A DNA stretch of 47,218 nucleotides, taken from positions 1 to 47,218 of the forward strand of contig NZ_JPWF01000022.1 in the NCBI RefSeq assembly GCF_003326675.1. Reading direction: 5' to 3'. Positions 1-8,453 of this stretch are shown here, in pieces; the first letter of the stretch is position 1; each line of letters begins with the position of its first letter. The DNA is from Thalassospira profundimaris. Its GTDB lineage: Bacteria; Pseudomonadota; Alphaproteobacteria; Rhodospirillales; Thalassospiraceae. The position numbers were made by a program, and so were the translations under genes. The notes below the pieces were generated by a model. That model searched no databases. It saw only the letters and a list, made by a program, of their open reading frames with translations, and was not told the DNA's origin.

Positions 1-164
1 TCGGTGGAGGCGGGTTATAGGGCCCATATCAAAACCTGTAAATACCTTTTTGCAGAAAAATGTCAGAAAACTGAAAAACTGCTTATTCGGGCCGTTATCC
101 GGCATTTATTTCACCTAATAGGTGTCTTGGCCCCGGGCTTTCTAACCGGATATGCGTAGATACC

Positions 165-211
165 CCCCGAAAAGAAACATGCCCGAGCAACCAAATGGTC
201 GATCGGGCATG
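165..211 (-). terminator. Rho-independent terminator of the minus-strand transporter operon
   Basis: A perfect 9-bp inverted repeat (178-186 and 203-211, arm CATGCCCGA) is followed, reading on the minus strand, by a T-rich run (TTTCTTTTC). It lies about 130 bases downstream of the last minus-strand gene, so it probably ends that operon. The rest of 1-339 shows no convincing gene. Confidence 0.7.
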
Positions 212-339
212 TAAAACAGGTCAAAAATGATTCGATGAGTCGTCAATTTTATCCAATGCGCGTCTTAAATCCGGTTTTTGACGAGGTGATTCGGAACGAC
301 ATTATATATGTGCACCCGAATCATCCCTTGCAGGGCAGA

Positions 340-1101
340 TTAGGCACGATCATCGCGACCAAGCAGATAACAATGCCCGGTCAGATCAAAATCGATAATC
401 TGATAACCGTTGGCGAAAGCAGAGCTGAGTTCGGATCTGATTCGAAGCCGCTCGGCCAATGCCGTTTTCCGGTCCTGATCAAGCAGGTTTTGGAAGTCTT
501 TCGGGATCGATACACGAATTGGCGTTTCAATAAGCATATCGACTTTTTCGATTTCACCGGCCTTTAGACGAACAAGCGGATCATTCAGATGCCATTCGGC
601 AAGCAGACGGTCAGATGGCACGCCTGCGTTAATCCCTTCCATCGGGCCATAATAATCATCGTAATAGGTTTTCGCCGTCGCACCGAGCTTACCGATATTA
701 AGACCGGCATTGACCCGACGGGCCGGGTCATAGGTCCAGCGCACCGTGTGAATGCCATTCTCCAGACACCAGCGACGCTGATACCACTTCATCTTTTCGC
801 CAAGGCCAAGTCCCTGACTGTCAGGATGGACGGCCAAACGATGGGAATGTTGCACCCCGCTTTCGCGACACGGGAAGCCAAACAGAAAGCCAAGCATCCG
901 ATCCCCTTCGAACGCACCAGCGATCAAACCACCCTCGTGCTGGATGGCAAGAAGGATGTCCGAGTTATCGGGTTTGTCATCTTCGCCCCAGACCGCCATC
1001 TGCAAACGCTCGGCTTCCTTTAGCTCGGGAACGCCGCACAGTTCGCGAAATTCGATATCGCGCGGCAAAGAGTGTGCTTCTTGTTTGGTGCCCACATGCA
1101 T
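340..1101 (-). CDS. GNAT-family N-acetyltransferase (COG3375-like)
   Basis: This 253-residue protein is a predicted GNAT acyltransferase that would transfer an acetyl group from acetyl-CoA to an unknown amine. The acetyl-CoA-binding motif A is visible near residues 88-108 (LAVHPDSQGLGLGEKM), followed by a conserved block around TVRWTYDPARRVNAG. Its ATG overlaps the stop of the upstream racemase-like gene by ATGA, so the two are translationally coupled. GNAT proteins of this type often neighbour N-acylamino-acid racemases, which suggests (inference) that it acylates or modifies an amino acid brought in by the transporter of the same operon. The substrate is not readable from sequence. Confidence 0.8.
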   Translation of the reverse strand: MHVGTKQEAHSLPRDIEFRELCGVPELKEAERLQMAVWGEDDKPDNSDILLAIQHEGGLIAGAFEGDRMLGFLFGFPCRESGVQHSHRLAVHPDSQGLGLGEKMKWYQRRWCLENGIHTVRWTYDPARRVNAGLNIGKLGATAKTYYDDYYGPMEGINAGVPSDRLLAEWHLNDPLVRLKAGEIEKVDMLIETPIRVSIPKDFQNLLDQDRKTALAERLRIRSELSSAFANGYQIIDFDLTGHCYLLGRDDRA

Positions 1102-2261
1102 CAGCGGATTTCCTCGCGATGGGTGGTCACGGTATCAAGGAACGGCATATCAAGTGTTACACCAATCCCTGCCCCGTTTGAGGGTACAGCAATCACACCA
1201 TTGGCAGCTTCAAGCGGTTCATTGACGATATCGCGTTTGAAGTAGCGGCTGGCGCTTGAGGTGTCACCGGGTTTGGTGAAATTCGACAGGGTCGACAGAT
1301 GAATATTGTGCGCCCGGCCAATACCGGCCTCGAGCATACCGCCACACCAGACCGGGACATCAAACGCCTTGCAGAGATCATGGATCATCCGGGCTTCGGA
1401 ATGGCCGCCGACACGACCGACCTTGATATTCATGACACGTCCGGCCTGCATTTGAAGGGCCTGACGTGCATGGATCACTGTGCGAATGCTTTCATCAAGA
1501 CAGATCGCGGTTTTCATCTGCTTTTGCAGTTGGGCATGATCATAGATATCGTCATAGGCCAGCGGCTGTTCGATATAATCAAGGCCGAAACCGTCCATCG
1601 CCTGAAGAACAGAAAGATCCGAAAGGCGATAATCGGTATTGGCATCCACGGTCAGCTTAATGGTCGGATATACTTTGCGTACCGCTTCGAGCAAAGCCAC
1701 GTCATGCCCCTGCTTGATCTTCAGTTTGACGCGCTTATATCCGGCCTCGACCGATTCACTGACCCGTTCAAGGGTGCGTTCGACGGATGCAATCCCCAGG
1801 CTAACGCCGACATCAACGGTTTGCTTGATCCCGCCAAGCGCAGTTTTAAGCGGAAGTCCGAGCGCCTTGCTCCAAAGGTCCCAAAACGCCATTTCGACAA
1901 TGGCCTTGGCCATGCGATTACCACGCCACGGATCAAGGATCGGCGCAAGATCGGCCGGCGAGGCAAAGCGTTGACCCACCAGAGCCGGCAGCAACACATC
2001 ACGCAAAAACGCCATCGCGCCGGGAATGGTTTCTTCAAGATAATCGGGGAAAGGATCCATCACGGCTTCGGCATAACCTTCCAGACCTTCGCCTTTCAGG
2101 ATAAGGAGCGGAAAGATCTTGTCGGTCATGGTACCGGTCGAAATGACAAAAGGCGTAAGCAGCGGCAAGCTGATGATACGCAGTTCGGCACTTTCAATCC
2201 GGATACCGGCGAAACCTGTTTTGGGGGCAAGGTTTGTATTCATGTCCAGGGCGACTTCCAT
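1101..2261 (-). CDS. N-acylamino-acid racemase / o-succinylbenzoate synthase-like enolase
   Basis: This 386-residue enolase-superfamily enzyme has the layout of the menC type 2 / NAAAR group. The capping N-terminal domain is followed by a barrel with the catalytic KxK lysines (KLKIK), metal ligands in VDANTDY, IEQPLA and CLDES, and the second catalytic lysine in NIKVGRVGG. These enzymes either dehydrate SHCHC in menaquinone synthesis or racemise N-acylamino acids. The gene lies in an amino-acid ABC transporter operon with a GNAT enzyme and no men genes are in view, so racemisation of N-acylated amino acids is favoured. The start at 2261 (MEVALDMN) could instead be the second Met six codons on. 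Confidence 0.82.
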   Translation of the reverse strand: MEVALDMNTNLAPKTGFAGIRIESAELRIISLPLLTPFVISTGTMTDKIFPLLILKGEGLEGYAEAVMDPFPDYLEETIPGAMAFLRDVLLPALVGQRFASPADLAPILDPWRGNRMAKAIVEMAFWDLWSKALGLPLKTALGGIKQTVDVGVSLGIASVERTLERVSESVEAGYKRVKLKIKQGHDVALLEAVRKVYPTIKLTVDANTDYRLSDLSVLQAMDGFGLDYIEQPLAYDDIYDHAQLQKQMKTAICLDESIRTVIHARQALQMQAGRVMNIKVGRVGGHSEARMIHDLCKAFDVPVWCGGMLEAGIGRAHNIHLSTLSNFTKPGDTSSASRYFKRDIVNEPLEAANGVIAVPSNGAGIGVTLDMPFLDTVTTHREEIR

Positions 2262-2300
2262 AAATCATCTGTGCAACAGGCCGTTCTGGGCGGCCCTTGG

Positions 2301-3065
2301 TCACATCGATGCGATAAAGCGTTTGAATTCTTCGCTTTTGGGGGTGGCAAACATTTCGTCAGGGGTGCCTTTTTCAAGAACCTTGCCTTGATGCAGGAAC
2401 ACCACCTCGGAGGAAACTTCGCGGGCAAATGCCATTTCGTGGGTTACCACAATCATGGTCCGGCCTTCTTCGGCCAGTGATTGCATGACTTTAAGGACCT
2501 CGCCAACCAATTCGGGATCAAGTGCCGAAGTCGGTTCATCAAACAGAATGGCATCAGGTTCCATAGCAAGGGCGCGCGCAATCGCAACACGTTGTTGCTG
2601 GCCACCCGATAAATGACCGGGATAGGCATCCACACGCTGCGACAGGCCGACACGTTCGATATAGTTTTCGGCGATGCTGCGTGCTTCACCCCGGGATTTC
2701 TTGCGAACGTGGATCAGGCCTTCCATCACATTTTCCAGAACCGTGCGATGGGTCCAAAGATTGAATTGTTGAAAGACCATTCCCAGGCGCTTGCGAATAT
2801 CTTCGATCGGTACGGACATTTTAGGCTGCCCGTTCTGAACATTGATTTCGTCGCCATGAATGATGACCTTGCCCGATGTCGGTGTCTCAAGGAAATTCAG
2901 GCAGCGCAAAAAGGTGCTTTTGCCTGAACCGGACGCACCAAGGATCGAAATCACGTCGTGTTTTTTGGCATCAAGCGAAATGCCCTTAAGAACTTCGACA
3001 TCGCCAAAGGATTTACGGATATCAATGGCACTCAGGATCGGGCCGGACGGGTCCATCGGGATCAT
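2301..3065 (-). CDS. Polar amino-acid ABC transporter ATP-binding protein
   Basis: This 254-residue ATPase of the HisP/GlnQ family would energise uptake by the two permeases upstream in the operon. It shows Walker A (GASGSGKS), a Q-loop (QQFNLW), the signature LSGGQQQR, Walker B with catalytic Glu ([12 protein letters not shown]), and the H-loop histidine (VVTHE). It starts 8 bases after the stop of the second permease, as expected for an operon. A Met three codons downstream is an alternative start. Substrate specificity cannot be read from the ATPase. Confidence 0.93.
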   Translation of the reverse strand: MIPMDPSGPILSAIDIRKSFGDVEVLKGISLDAKKHDVISILGASGSGKSTFLRCLNFLETPTSGKVIIHGDEINVQNGQPKMSVPIEDIRKRLGMVFQQFNLWTHRTVLENVMEGLIHVRKKSRGEARSIAENYIERVGLSQRVDAYPGHLSGGQQQRVAIARALAMEPDAILFDEPTSALDPELVGEVLKVMQSLAEEGRTMIVVTHEMAFAREVSSEVVFLHQGKVLEKGTPDEMFATPKSEEFKRFIASM

Positions 3066-3073
3066 CTTTCAGC

Positions 3074-3784
3074 TTAGGAAACAGCATTTGCGTTGTTACG
3101 CGGCAGGATATGGCGGTTCAAACGGCGTTCGATCCGGTGCCAGCCAAAAACAAACAATGACGTAATCGCGAGATAAATCAGCGCCGCCCACAGATAGATC
3201 GAGAAATCAAAGGTCTTTGAAAAAATCTGGCGTGTTCGGCCCATGATATCGAATACCGTCACCACACTTGCCAGCGCACTTGCCTTCATCAGAAGGATGA
3301 TCTCGTTACTGAGTGCAGGCCATGCAATGCGATAGGCATGCGGGAAAATCACACGGCGCAAAATTGTCATGCGCGTCATGCCGATTGCCTTGGCGGCTTC
3401 GATCTCGCCGAGATTAACGCCCTGAATACCGCCGCGCATAATTTCTGTTTGATAAGCGGTCGAGTTCAGGACAAAGACCAGAATCGCGCAGTTGAACGGG
3501 TCACGGAAGAAATTCCAAAGCCCCAGCTCCATCAGTTCCGGGCGAAACTGCCCCGACCCGTAAAACACCAGGAACAACTGGGCAAGAATCGGTGTGCCAC
3601 GCACAAAGGATACATAAATGCGAATGGGGGTCTGGGCGATCAACGAGCCGTGGCTGCGCACAAGCGCAAGCCAGGGTGAGATCGCACCGGCGATCAGAGC
3701 CCCAAGAATGGTGAGCTTGAGGGTCATCAACGTACCGTCAAGCATCCTTGGCCAATAGGAGACCATGATTTCAATCGGGTTCAT
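3074..3784 (-). CDS. Amino-acid ABC transporter permease (HisM/GlnP type)
   Basis: This 236-residue polytopic membrane protein has the His/Glu/Gln/Arg permease layout. The EAA coupling loop is visible (EIEAAKAIGMT) and contacts the ATPase. It lies one base after the stop of the companion permease, so the two probably form a heterodimeric transmembrane pore. Several hydrophobic helices can be seen, including the N-terminal segment LKLTILGALIAGAI. Confidence 0.92.
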   Translation of the reverse strand: MNPIEIMVSYWPRMLDGTLMTLKLTILGALIAGAISPWLALVRSHGSLIAQTPIRIYVSFVRGTPILAQLFLVFYGSGQFRPELMELGLWNFFRDPFNCAILVFVLNSTAYQTEIMRGGIQGVNLGEIEAAKAIGMTRMTILRRVIFPHAYRIAWPALSNEIILLMKASALASVVTVFDIMGRTRQIFSKTFDFSIYLWAALIYLAITSLFVFGWHRIERRLNRHILPRNNANAVS

Positions 3785-3785
3785 A

Positions 3786-4493
3786 TCAGGCTCTCCTCAC
3801 ACCACGGTTGGCGTGACGTTCCATCCGCGACAGGATCATTTCGGATAAAACGCAAAGCACCCAGTAAATCAAGCAAGCCACCAGATAGAAGGTAAAGGGC
3901 TGCTTGGTGACGCCCACGGCCACCTTGGTCATGCGCATCAGATCATCAAGCGCAATAACCGAAACAAGTGCGGTATCCTTCAGCATATTGATCCAGAGAT
4001 TCCCGATACCAGGCAGGGCAAAGCGCCAAAGTTGCGGCAGCTTGATCCGCCAGAATGTCTGTTGGGGTGTCATGCCAACGGCAGCGGCAGCTTCGATCTG
4101 TCCTTTATCCAGGGAATTATAGGCGCCGCGAATAACTTCGGCGGCGAAGGCACCGAAAACCATGGCCAGCGCAATCACACCAGCCAGAAAAGGACTGAAA
4201 TCGGTGCCTTCTGCCTCCGGGTTCCACCATTTGATCAAACTGTTCAACAAAAGCCCCGCCCCGTTATAGACAACAAACAGGGTCAGGATTTCGGGAAGAC
4301 CGCGCATGATCGTGGTGTAGCCCACCCCGACATAGCGCACAGCCCGGATCCCCGACATTGCCGCAAAGGCAATCAGAAACCCGATGATCATCCCGACAGG
4401 CAGGGTGGCGACGGCCAATTTCATGGTCGTCGCAAGACCCATAAGGATCTCATCCCCCCAACCTGTGTCTCCGTATGAAAACAGCTCAAGCAT
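3786..4493 (-). CDS. Amino-acid ABC transporter permease (HisQ type)
   Basis: This 235-residue integral membrane permease has an EAA loop (QIEAAAAVGMTPQQ) and four or five hydrophobic helices. It is the first of two adjacent permease genes of the polar amino-acid type, 35 bases after the binding-protein gene. With the next permease and the ATPase it completes a basic or opine-type amino-acid importer. Confidence 0.92.
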   Translation of the reverse strand: MLELFSYGDTGWGDEILMGLATTMKLAVATLPVGMIIGFLIAFAAMSGIRAVRYVGVGYTTIMRGLPEILTLFVVYNGAGLLLNSLIKWWNPEAEGTDFSPFLAGVIALAMVFGAFAAEVIRGAYNSLDKGQIEAAAAVGMTPQQTFWRIKLPQLWRFALPGIGNLWINMLKDTALVSVIALDDLMRMTKVAVGVTKQPFTFYLVACLIYWVLCVLSEMILSRMERHANRGVRRA

Positions 4494-4528
4494 TGTGTGG
4501 ATACTTTTCCGCAGAAGTCGTTTTTGAC

Positions 4529-5311
4529 TTACTTCATCGTGTAGACGTCGATGGTGAAGTATTTGTCATTGATCTTCTTATAGGTACCATCGGCACGGAT
4601 TTCTTGCAGCGCCTTGTTCAGGCGTTCGCGCAGGTCGTCATCTTCCTGACGAACCGCAATACCAACACCTTCGCCAACAAAGGCCGGATCAGTGATCGGT
4701 TCACCGGCAAGCTCACAGCACGCACCGTCATCGGTCGTCGACCAGTCAAGCAGCGGCAACATATCACCGACCTGCATGTCAATACGGCCACTTGCCATAT
4801 CAAGGTTCACTTCATCCTGGGTCGGATAGAGACGGATATCGGCATCGGGATACATCTGTTCGATGTAATCGGCCTGGGTCGTACCCGACTGCGCGCCAAT
4901 GATCACGTCTTTAAGCGCGTCGTTGGTGAATTCCTTGATCTCCGAACCCTTCGGAACCATGTGGGTCATCGCTGCAAGATAATACGGATCGGTGAAATCG
5001 ACCTGTTTTTTACGTTCTTCGGTGATGAACATCGATGCGATGATGAAATCATATTTGTTGGCGATCAGGCCCGGAATGATCCCGTCCCAATCCTGGGCGA
5101 CGACTTCGCAATCGGCACCAATACGTTTGCAAAGCTCAAGACCGATCTCGACATCAAAGCCGGCAATTTCACCATTTGATTCGATATAGTTGAACGGAGG
5201 ATAGGCACCCTCTGTCCCCAGACGCAGGCTTTCGGCCATTGCCGCACTGCTCATACCCATGACAAGCGCACTTGCCGCGATTGTCTGTACCAGTTTTGCT
5301 TTCAAGCTCAT
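4529..5311 (-). CDS. Periplasmic amino-acid-binding protein of the ABC transporter
   Basis: This 260-residue solute-binding protein begins with a clear Sec signal peptide ending in SSAAMA. The mature protein opens with the family motif LRLGTEGAYPPFNY, followed by GFDVEIGLELCKR and DFIIASM, as in lysine/arginine/ornithine/histidine- or octopine-binding proteins. It captures the substrate for the two permeases. A good Shine-Dalgarno sequence (GAGGA on the minus strand) supports the ATG at 5311. A Cys pair in the middle (GACCEL) is present; the exact ligand is unknown. Confidence 0.92.
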   Translation of the reverse strand: MSLKAKLVQTIAASALVMGMSSAAMAESLRLGTEGAYPPFNYIESNGEIAGFDVEIGLELCKRIGADCEVVAQDWDGIIPGLIANKYDFIIASMFITEERKKQVDFTDPYYLAAMTHMVPKGSEIKEFTNDALKDVIIGAQSGTTQADYIEQMYPDADIRLYPTQDEVNLDMASGRIDMQVGDMLPLLDWSTTDDGACCELAGEPITDPAFVGEGVGIAVRQEDDDLRERLNKALQEIRADGTYKKINDKYFTIDVYTMK

Positions 5312-5343
5312 TTTCGATATTCCTCGCTGTTGGCTTCGTTTGT

Positions 5344-6222
5344 TTATTTTGCTATCCGGGAAATCGGGTTCCCGACATGTCCGGTAAAACGCCCGAACAA
5401 TTCTGCTGTACGGTTCAAGCGCTCCTCGACTTCCGGGCCGAGTTCCATGAACACACTATTGATCATCAGGTTGCCAAGATTGGCCAGAAGGGCGGTCGAA
5501 TCCCAAAACTGATTGACCTGTGTCGGGATCGTGAACATCTCGTCACTCGCTTCAGAACCCCAATCACAATAAATATCGGTCATCAGGGTAACCGGGATAT
5601 TTGCAGCACGGGCATCTTCGGCAAGAACCTTGGCCTGGCGCGAATAGCGACGTGCTTCAAACATCACAAGGCAGCATTCCTCGTCACCGGCCAGGATTTC
5701 GGCAAAGTTGCCCGCCGCCAAATCGACAAGCTGCACACCCTTGCGCAGATATTGCAGCTGATTGGCAAAATACTGCCCGATGCCGCGTTCGGTTTGAAAG
5801 CCGGCAACAAATACGCGTGTTGTCGATGCCAACCGTTTGGCAACCCGTTTCCAGTTTTCGGTTCGCGCCTGCTCGTAAATGGTAACAAGTCCTGCCATCT
5901 CAAGCTCCAACCCGCGGGCCAATGCACTGTCATCATCACCGGTGGCGGCATGAAACTCACCCAACCGGTCACTGATCAGCCAGGGATGCGATCCGATGTC
6001 CGCCTTAAGATGGTCTTTCAGATCGCGGAAATGCTGATAGCCAATGGCGCGGCAAAAACGACCAATCGTCGCCTCGCTAACCCCGACCTTAGAAGCAAGG
6101 CTCGCGGCCGTTTCAAACGGGATATCGGCCAAGGCACCGTCGATGAACGCTGCAATCGCCTTTTCCGCTTTGGAACCGGTCTGCATTGCATCGGCCAGCC
6201 GATCACGCACTGATTTGGCCAT
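5344..6222 (-). CDS. RpiR-family transcriptional regulator (HTH plus SIS domain)
   Basis: The 292-residue protein has an N-terminal RpiR helix-turn-helix (about residues 35-80, LASKVGVSEATIGRFCRAIG) and a C-terminal SIS domain (about 125-260, with VFVAGFQTERGIGQYFANQL). SIS domains usually bind phosphosugars, but amino-acid-linked RpiR proteins also occur beside transporters. It is the first gene of the minus-strand operon, 32 bases before the binding protein. It probably controls the operon in response to an imported or modified substrate. The start at 6222 has a good ribosome-binding site (AAGGAAAG). Confidence 0.88.
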   Translation of the reverse strand: MAKSVRDRLADAMQTGSKAEKAIAAFIDGALADIPFETAASLASKVGVSEATIGRFCRAIGYQHFRDLKDHLKADIGSHPWLISDRLGEFHAATGDDDSALARGLELEMAGLVTIYEQARTENWKRVAKRLASTTRVFVAGFQTERGIGQYFANQLQYLRKGVQLVDLAAGNFAEILAGDEECCLVMFEARRYSRQAKVLAEDARAANIPVTLMTDIYCDWGSEASDEMFTIPTQVNQFWDSTALLANLGNLMINSVFMELGPEVEERLNRTAELFGRFTGHVGNPISRIAK

Positions 6223-6263
6223 CCACTTTCCTTACATTAGAATTCTTTTCATGCCATCATTTT

Positions 6264-6279
6264 TGAAAGTTTTCTTTCA
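6264..6279. promoter_or_regulatory. Dyad in the rpiR-dapE divergent promoter region, possible operator
   Basis: The 168-base gap between the RpiR gene (minus) and dapE (plus) holds the 16-bp dyad TGAAAG-TTTT-CTTTCA. It lies 42 bases upstream of the regulator start, a reasonable place for an autoregulatory operator. No footprint data are available; the assignment rests on symmetry and position only. Confidence 0.35.
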
Positions 6280-6390
6280 TTTTGTCAACATATGCATTTT
6301 TCTTGCAAATCATGCGACCTGACGACACTGTCACCGGCAGCGCCAAACGCATTACAATGACCAATCAACTTCCTATTTGCAGGCAGACAA

Positions 6391-7542
6391 ATGACATCGG
6401 ATGCAACCACGATTGCCCAACACCTTGTTCGGTGCCCCAGCGTTACCCCGAAAGAAGGCGGTGCACTTGATTATCTGCAAGGGATCCTCGAAGAACTTGG
6501 CTTTGCCTGCCAGCGCCTTGTTTTTGCCGAGGACGGAACGCCTACGATTGATAATCTCTATGCACGCTTTGGTACCGCAGAACCCAATTTGTGTTTTGCC
6601 GGTCATACCGATGTTGTGCCCGTCGGCAACGAATCCGCCTGGACGTATCCGCCCTTTGGTGGCGAAATCCATGATGGCAAACTGTATGGTCGTGGAACAG
6701 CGGATATGAAAGGCGGGATTGCCGCCTGGGTTGCCGCGATCCAGACCCTTTTTGCCAATGGCTGGCGCCCGGACGGCAGCCTTAGCCTTCTGATTACCGG
6801 CGATGAAGAAGGACCGGCGATCAATGGCACGGTCAAAATGCTCAAACATCTGTATGAACAGGGTGAACGATGGGATGCCTGCATTACCGGGGAACCGACG
6901 AGTTCGGAAACACTTGGTGATGCCATCAAAATCGGACGGCGCGGCTGCCTTGATGGTAAAATTACGGTGCGCGGAACCCAGGGCCATACCGGGTATCCGG
7001 CACTGGCAGACAATGCCGCCCACCGATTGATTGCGATGTGTGATGGATTGGTGAAGTGGCATATGGATGATGGATCGGAATTTTTCGAACCTTCCAATCT
7101 GGCTATCACGTCGATCGATATCGGCAATACGGCCACCAACATCATCCCGGGCAAGGCCACGGCGGCCTTTAATATTCGCTATTGTGATCTGCATTCCGGC
7201 CCGGAACTTGTGGCGAAACTTCGCGACATTCTAACAGCTGCTGCCGGGGGAGAAGCCTTTTACGATCTGGATACCTATGTCGCTGGGGAGAGTTTCCTGA
7301 CCGAACCGGGACAACTTAGCGACCTTATTAGCGACGCGTGTCAGAAAATACAGGGCGTCCGGCCTGAATTCTCGACGAGCGGCGGCACCTCCGATTCACG
7401 GTTTATTACCAATTATTGCCCGGTGGTCGATTTCGGCCCAATCAACAAAACCATTCATCAGGTCGATGAACATCTTGAAGTCAAAGACCTGGAAGACCTT
7501 GCACTGATTTATGGCGAGATTATTCGGAATTTCTTTGGGTAA
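6391..7542 (+). CDS. dapE: Succinyl-diaminopimelate desuccinylase
   Basis: DapE hydrolyses N-succinyl-LL-2,6-diaminopimelate to LL-diaminopimelate and succinate in lysine and peptidoglycan synthesis, in the cytoplasm with two zinc ions. The 383-residue protein has the family length and all metal and catalytic blocks: FAGHTDVVPVG, GRGTADMKGG, GDEEGPA with the catalytic Glu, TGEPTS, and the C-terminal HQVDEH. GTSDSRF and NIIPGKA also match DapE. It is transcribed away from the transporter operon and is the last intact chromosomal gene before the element; its stop lies only 11 bases before a copy of the tRNA 3' end. Confidence 0.96.
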   Translation: MTSDATTIAQHLVRCPSVTPKEGGALDYLQGILEELGFACQRLVFAEDGTPTIDNLYARFGTAEPNLCFAGHTDVVPVGNESAWTYPPFGGEIHDGKLYGRGTADMKGGIAAWVAAIQTLFANGWRPDGSLSLLITGDEEGPAINGTVKMLKHLYEQGERWDACITGEPTSSETLGDAIKIGRRGCLDGKITVRGTQGHTGYPALADNAAHRLIAMCDGLVKWHMDDGSEFFEPSNLAITSIDIGNTATNIIPGKATAAFNIRYCDLHSGPELVAKLRDILTAAAGGEAFYDLDTYVAGESFLTEPGQLSDLISDACQKIQGVRPEFSTSGGTSDSRFITNYCPVVDFGPINKTIHQVDEHLEVKDLEDLALIYGEIIRNFFG

Positions 7543-7553
7543 GTTGTTCATTT

Positions 7554-7572
7554 TGGTTGCGGGGGCAGGATT
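7554..7572 (-). repeat. Orphan 19-bp copy of the tRNA 3' end (possible old attachment scar)
   Basis: TGGTTGCGGGGGCAGGATT is identical to 47188-47206, the encoded CCA, acceptor strand and part of the T-arm of the minus-strand tRNA at the right edge. The rest of the tRNA is absent here: the sequence diverges at 7573. A shorter 14-bp copy follows at 7721. It looks like a remnant of an earlier integration or of a tandem tRNA. Confidence 0.75.
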
Positions 7573-7680
7573 AGCGCTCGCTTTGCTCGCTCAGCTCCGG
7601 CCTTTGGCCTACGCAAAGAACCTTTGTGCAAACAGGCTATGGCCTGTTTGCGAGGTTCAGATCCACAGCCCTGGCGACAT
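7573..7680. repeat. Palindrome-rich spacer between two att-like copies
   Basis: The segment holds a perfect 10-bp hairpin (7628-7637 and 7642-7651, arm GCAAACAGGC, loop TATG), a smaller one (CAAAG-AAC-CTTTG, 7614-7626) and a repeated GCTCGC (around 7576-7590). It contains no gene. Such dense hairpins resemble REP-like intergenic repeats, but no second copy lies in this window. Confidence 0.5.
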
Positions 7681-7718
7681 AAAAAAAACCCTGCCACCGA
7701 AGGTGACAGGGTCTTTTT
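7681..7718. terminator. Bidirectional rho-independent terminator
   Basis: A 10-bp stem with one mismatch (7689-7698 and 7702-7711, loop GAA) is flanked by eight A on the left and TCTTTTT on the right, so it can terminate on either strand. Its minus-strand T8 tail and position directly beside the tRNA-end repeat at 7721 suggest that, before the element inserted, it ended both dapE transcription and the minus-strand tRNA (probably rRNA-operon) transcript. Confidence 0.75.
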
Positions 7719-7720
7719 AT

Positions 7721-7734
7721 TGGTTGCGGGGGCA
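7721..7734. repeat. Left attachment repeat (attL) of the integrated element
   Basis: TGGTTGCGGGGGCA matches the first 14 bases of the tRNA 3' end at 47188-47201. Joining the sequence left of this copy to the sequence right of the 47188 copy restores a tRNA gene followed at once by a terminator, the most sensible empty site. The first element gene begins about 120 bases to the right. Confidence 0.7.
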
Positions 7735-7854
7735 TACCTGTTTGCCCAATTCTTTTCCCCGAGAAACATCAGATTTTGGTGCACTCGGTAGAGAATTGAG
7801 ACCATACATTTCCGATCCTTGTCAAGTCGTTAACGGCATGATGGGGGTCCTACA
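7735..7854 (+). promoter_or_regulatory. Leader of the transfer operon
   Basis: This 120-base stretch lies between the left repeat and traK and must hold the promoter of the long transfer operon. It contains a separated 7-bp inverted repeat (CAATTCT 7747-7753, AGAATTG 7792-7798) and a G-run (GGGGG) about seven bases before the traK ATG as ribosome-binding site. I see no unambiguous -35/-10 pair. Confidence 0.4.
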
Positions 7855-8220
7855 ATGCCAGCCGAATGGGGTCAGGCGAAGATCGAAATCCTTGCTTTGC
7901 GAGATGAAATTCTCGGCAAGCTTGAGCAAGGCATTCTGATCAGAACAATCTACGAAGAACTGAGTGCGTCGGGACGTATCACAATGTCTCGCCGCTCATT
8001 CTATGACCGTGTGAAACGACTGCGTACTGAAGCCTCGAAGCCCACACGAAATACCTCTGCGCAATCCACTGGGCACACCAGCAAACCAATCCAGAACTAC
8101 CTGACTGAGAACTCGAAGCCAGCCACAAGCAATTTGCTCCCAAGCCTCAAGGCCGAAGAGCAAGAAGAGCTTGATCGCTTGTGGGAAGGGTCCTCGGACA
8201 ACACGGAGGAAACTCCGTGA
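7855..8220 (+). CDS. traK: TraK-family oriT-binding relaxosome protein
   Basis: This 121-residue protein resembles the IncP TraK family, small DNA-binding proteins that wrap the oriT region and help the relaxase. The family core is visible at residues 10-58: IRTIYEELSASGRITMSRRSF followed by YDRVKRLR, matching the usual pattern of IWEHL, GR and a repeated aromatic-basic block. The C-terminus is polar and acidic. It starts the transfer operon, as traK does in RP4, and overlaps the next gene by GTGA. The likely partner site is the RP4-like oriT and phased repeats at 38118-38310. Confidence 0.72.
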   Translation: MPAEWGQAKIEILALRDEILGKLEQGILIRTIYEELSASGRITMSRRSFYDRVKRLRTEASKPTRNTSAQSTGHTSKPIQNYLTENSKPATSNLLPSLKAEEQEELDRLWEGSSDNTEETP

Positions 8221-8453
8221 GTTCCTGGCAATCAGACTACCTCACCCTTCACACCCGCCTGCGTCAAGCCCGCGAGAGCCAACGTCTTACCCAAGCTGGT
8301 GCAGGTGAATGCATAGGCGTGTGCGAACGCACCTATCGAGATTTTGAGGCTGGCAGGACGGATCTGTCTGCAGCCCATGTGTTCCGCCTGGCCACTGTGC
8401 TGGGCATCAAAATTATCATTTCAGATGGAGTTATCGCCGATGGCGTTGATTAA
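8217..8453 (+). CDS. Small Cro/CI-type HTH regulator
   Basis: This 78-residue protein carries an XRE-type helix-turn-helix (residues about 10-65: RLRQARESQRLTQAGAGE, then VCERTYRDFEAGRTDLSA). The GTG start at 8217 is chosen because GGAGGA (8205-8210) lies six bases upstream and the start overlaps the traK stop (GTGA). It also overlaps the start of traL. The position between traK and traL suggests an operon-encoded regulator of transfer gene expression; RP4 has no such gene there. Confidence 0.72.
   Translation: MSSWQSDYLTLHTRLRQARESQRLTQAGAGECIGVCERTYRDFEAGRTDLSAAHVFRLATVLGIKIIISDGVIADGVD

Noticed and set aside
1299..2480. Plus-strand ORF of 393 codons
   Set aside because: It is antisense to the enolase and part of the ABC ATPase gene, whose motifs are complete; the plus-strand translation shows no domain.
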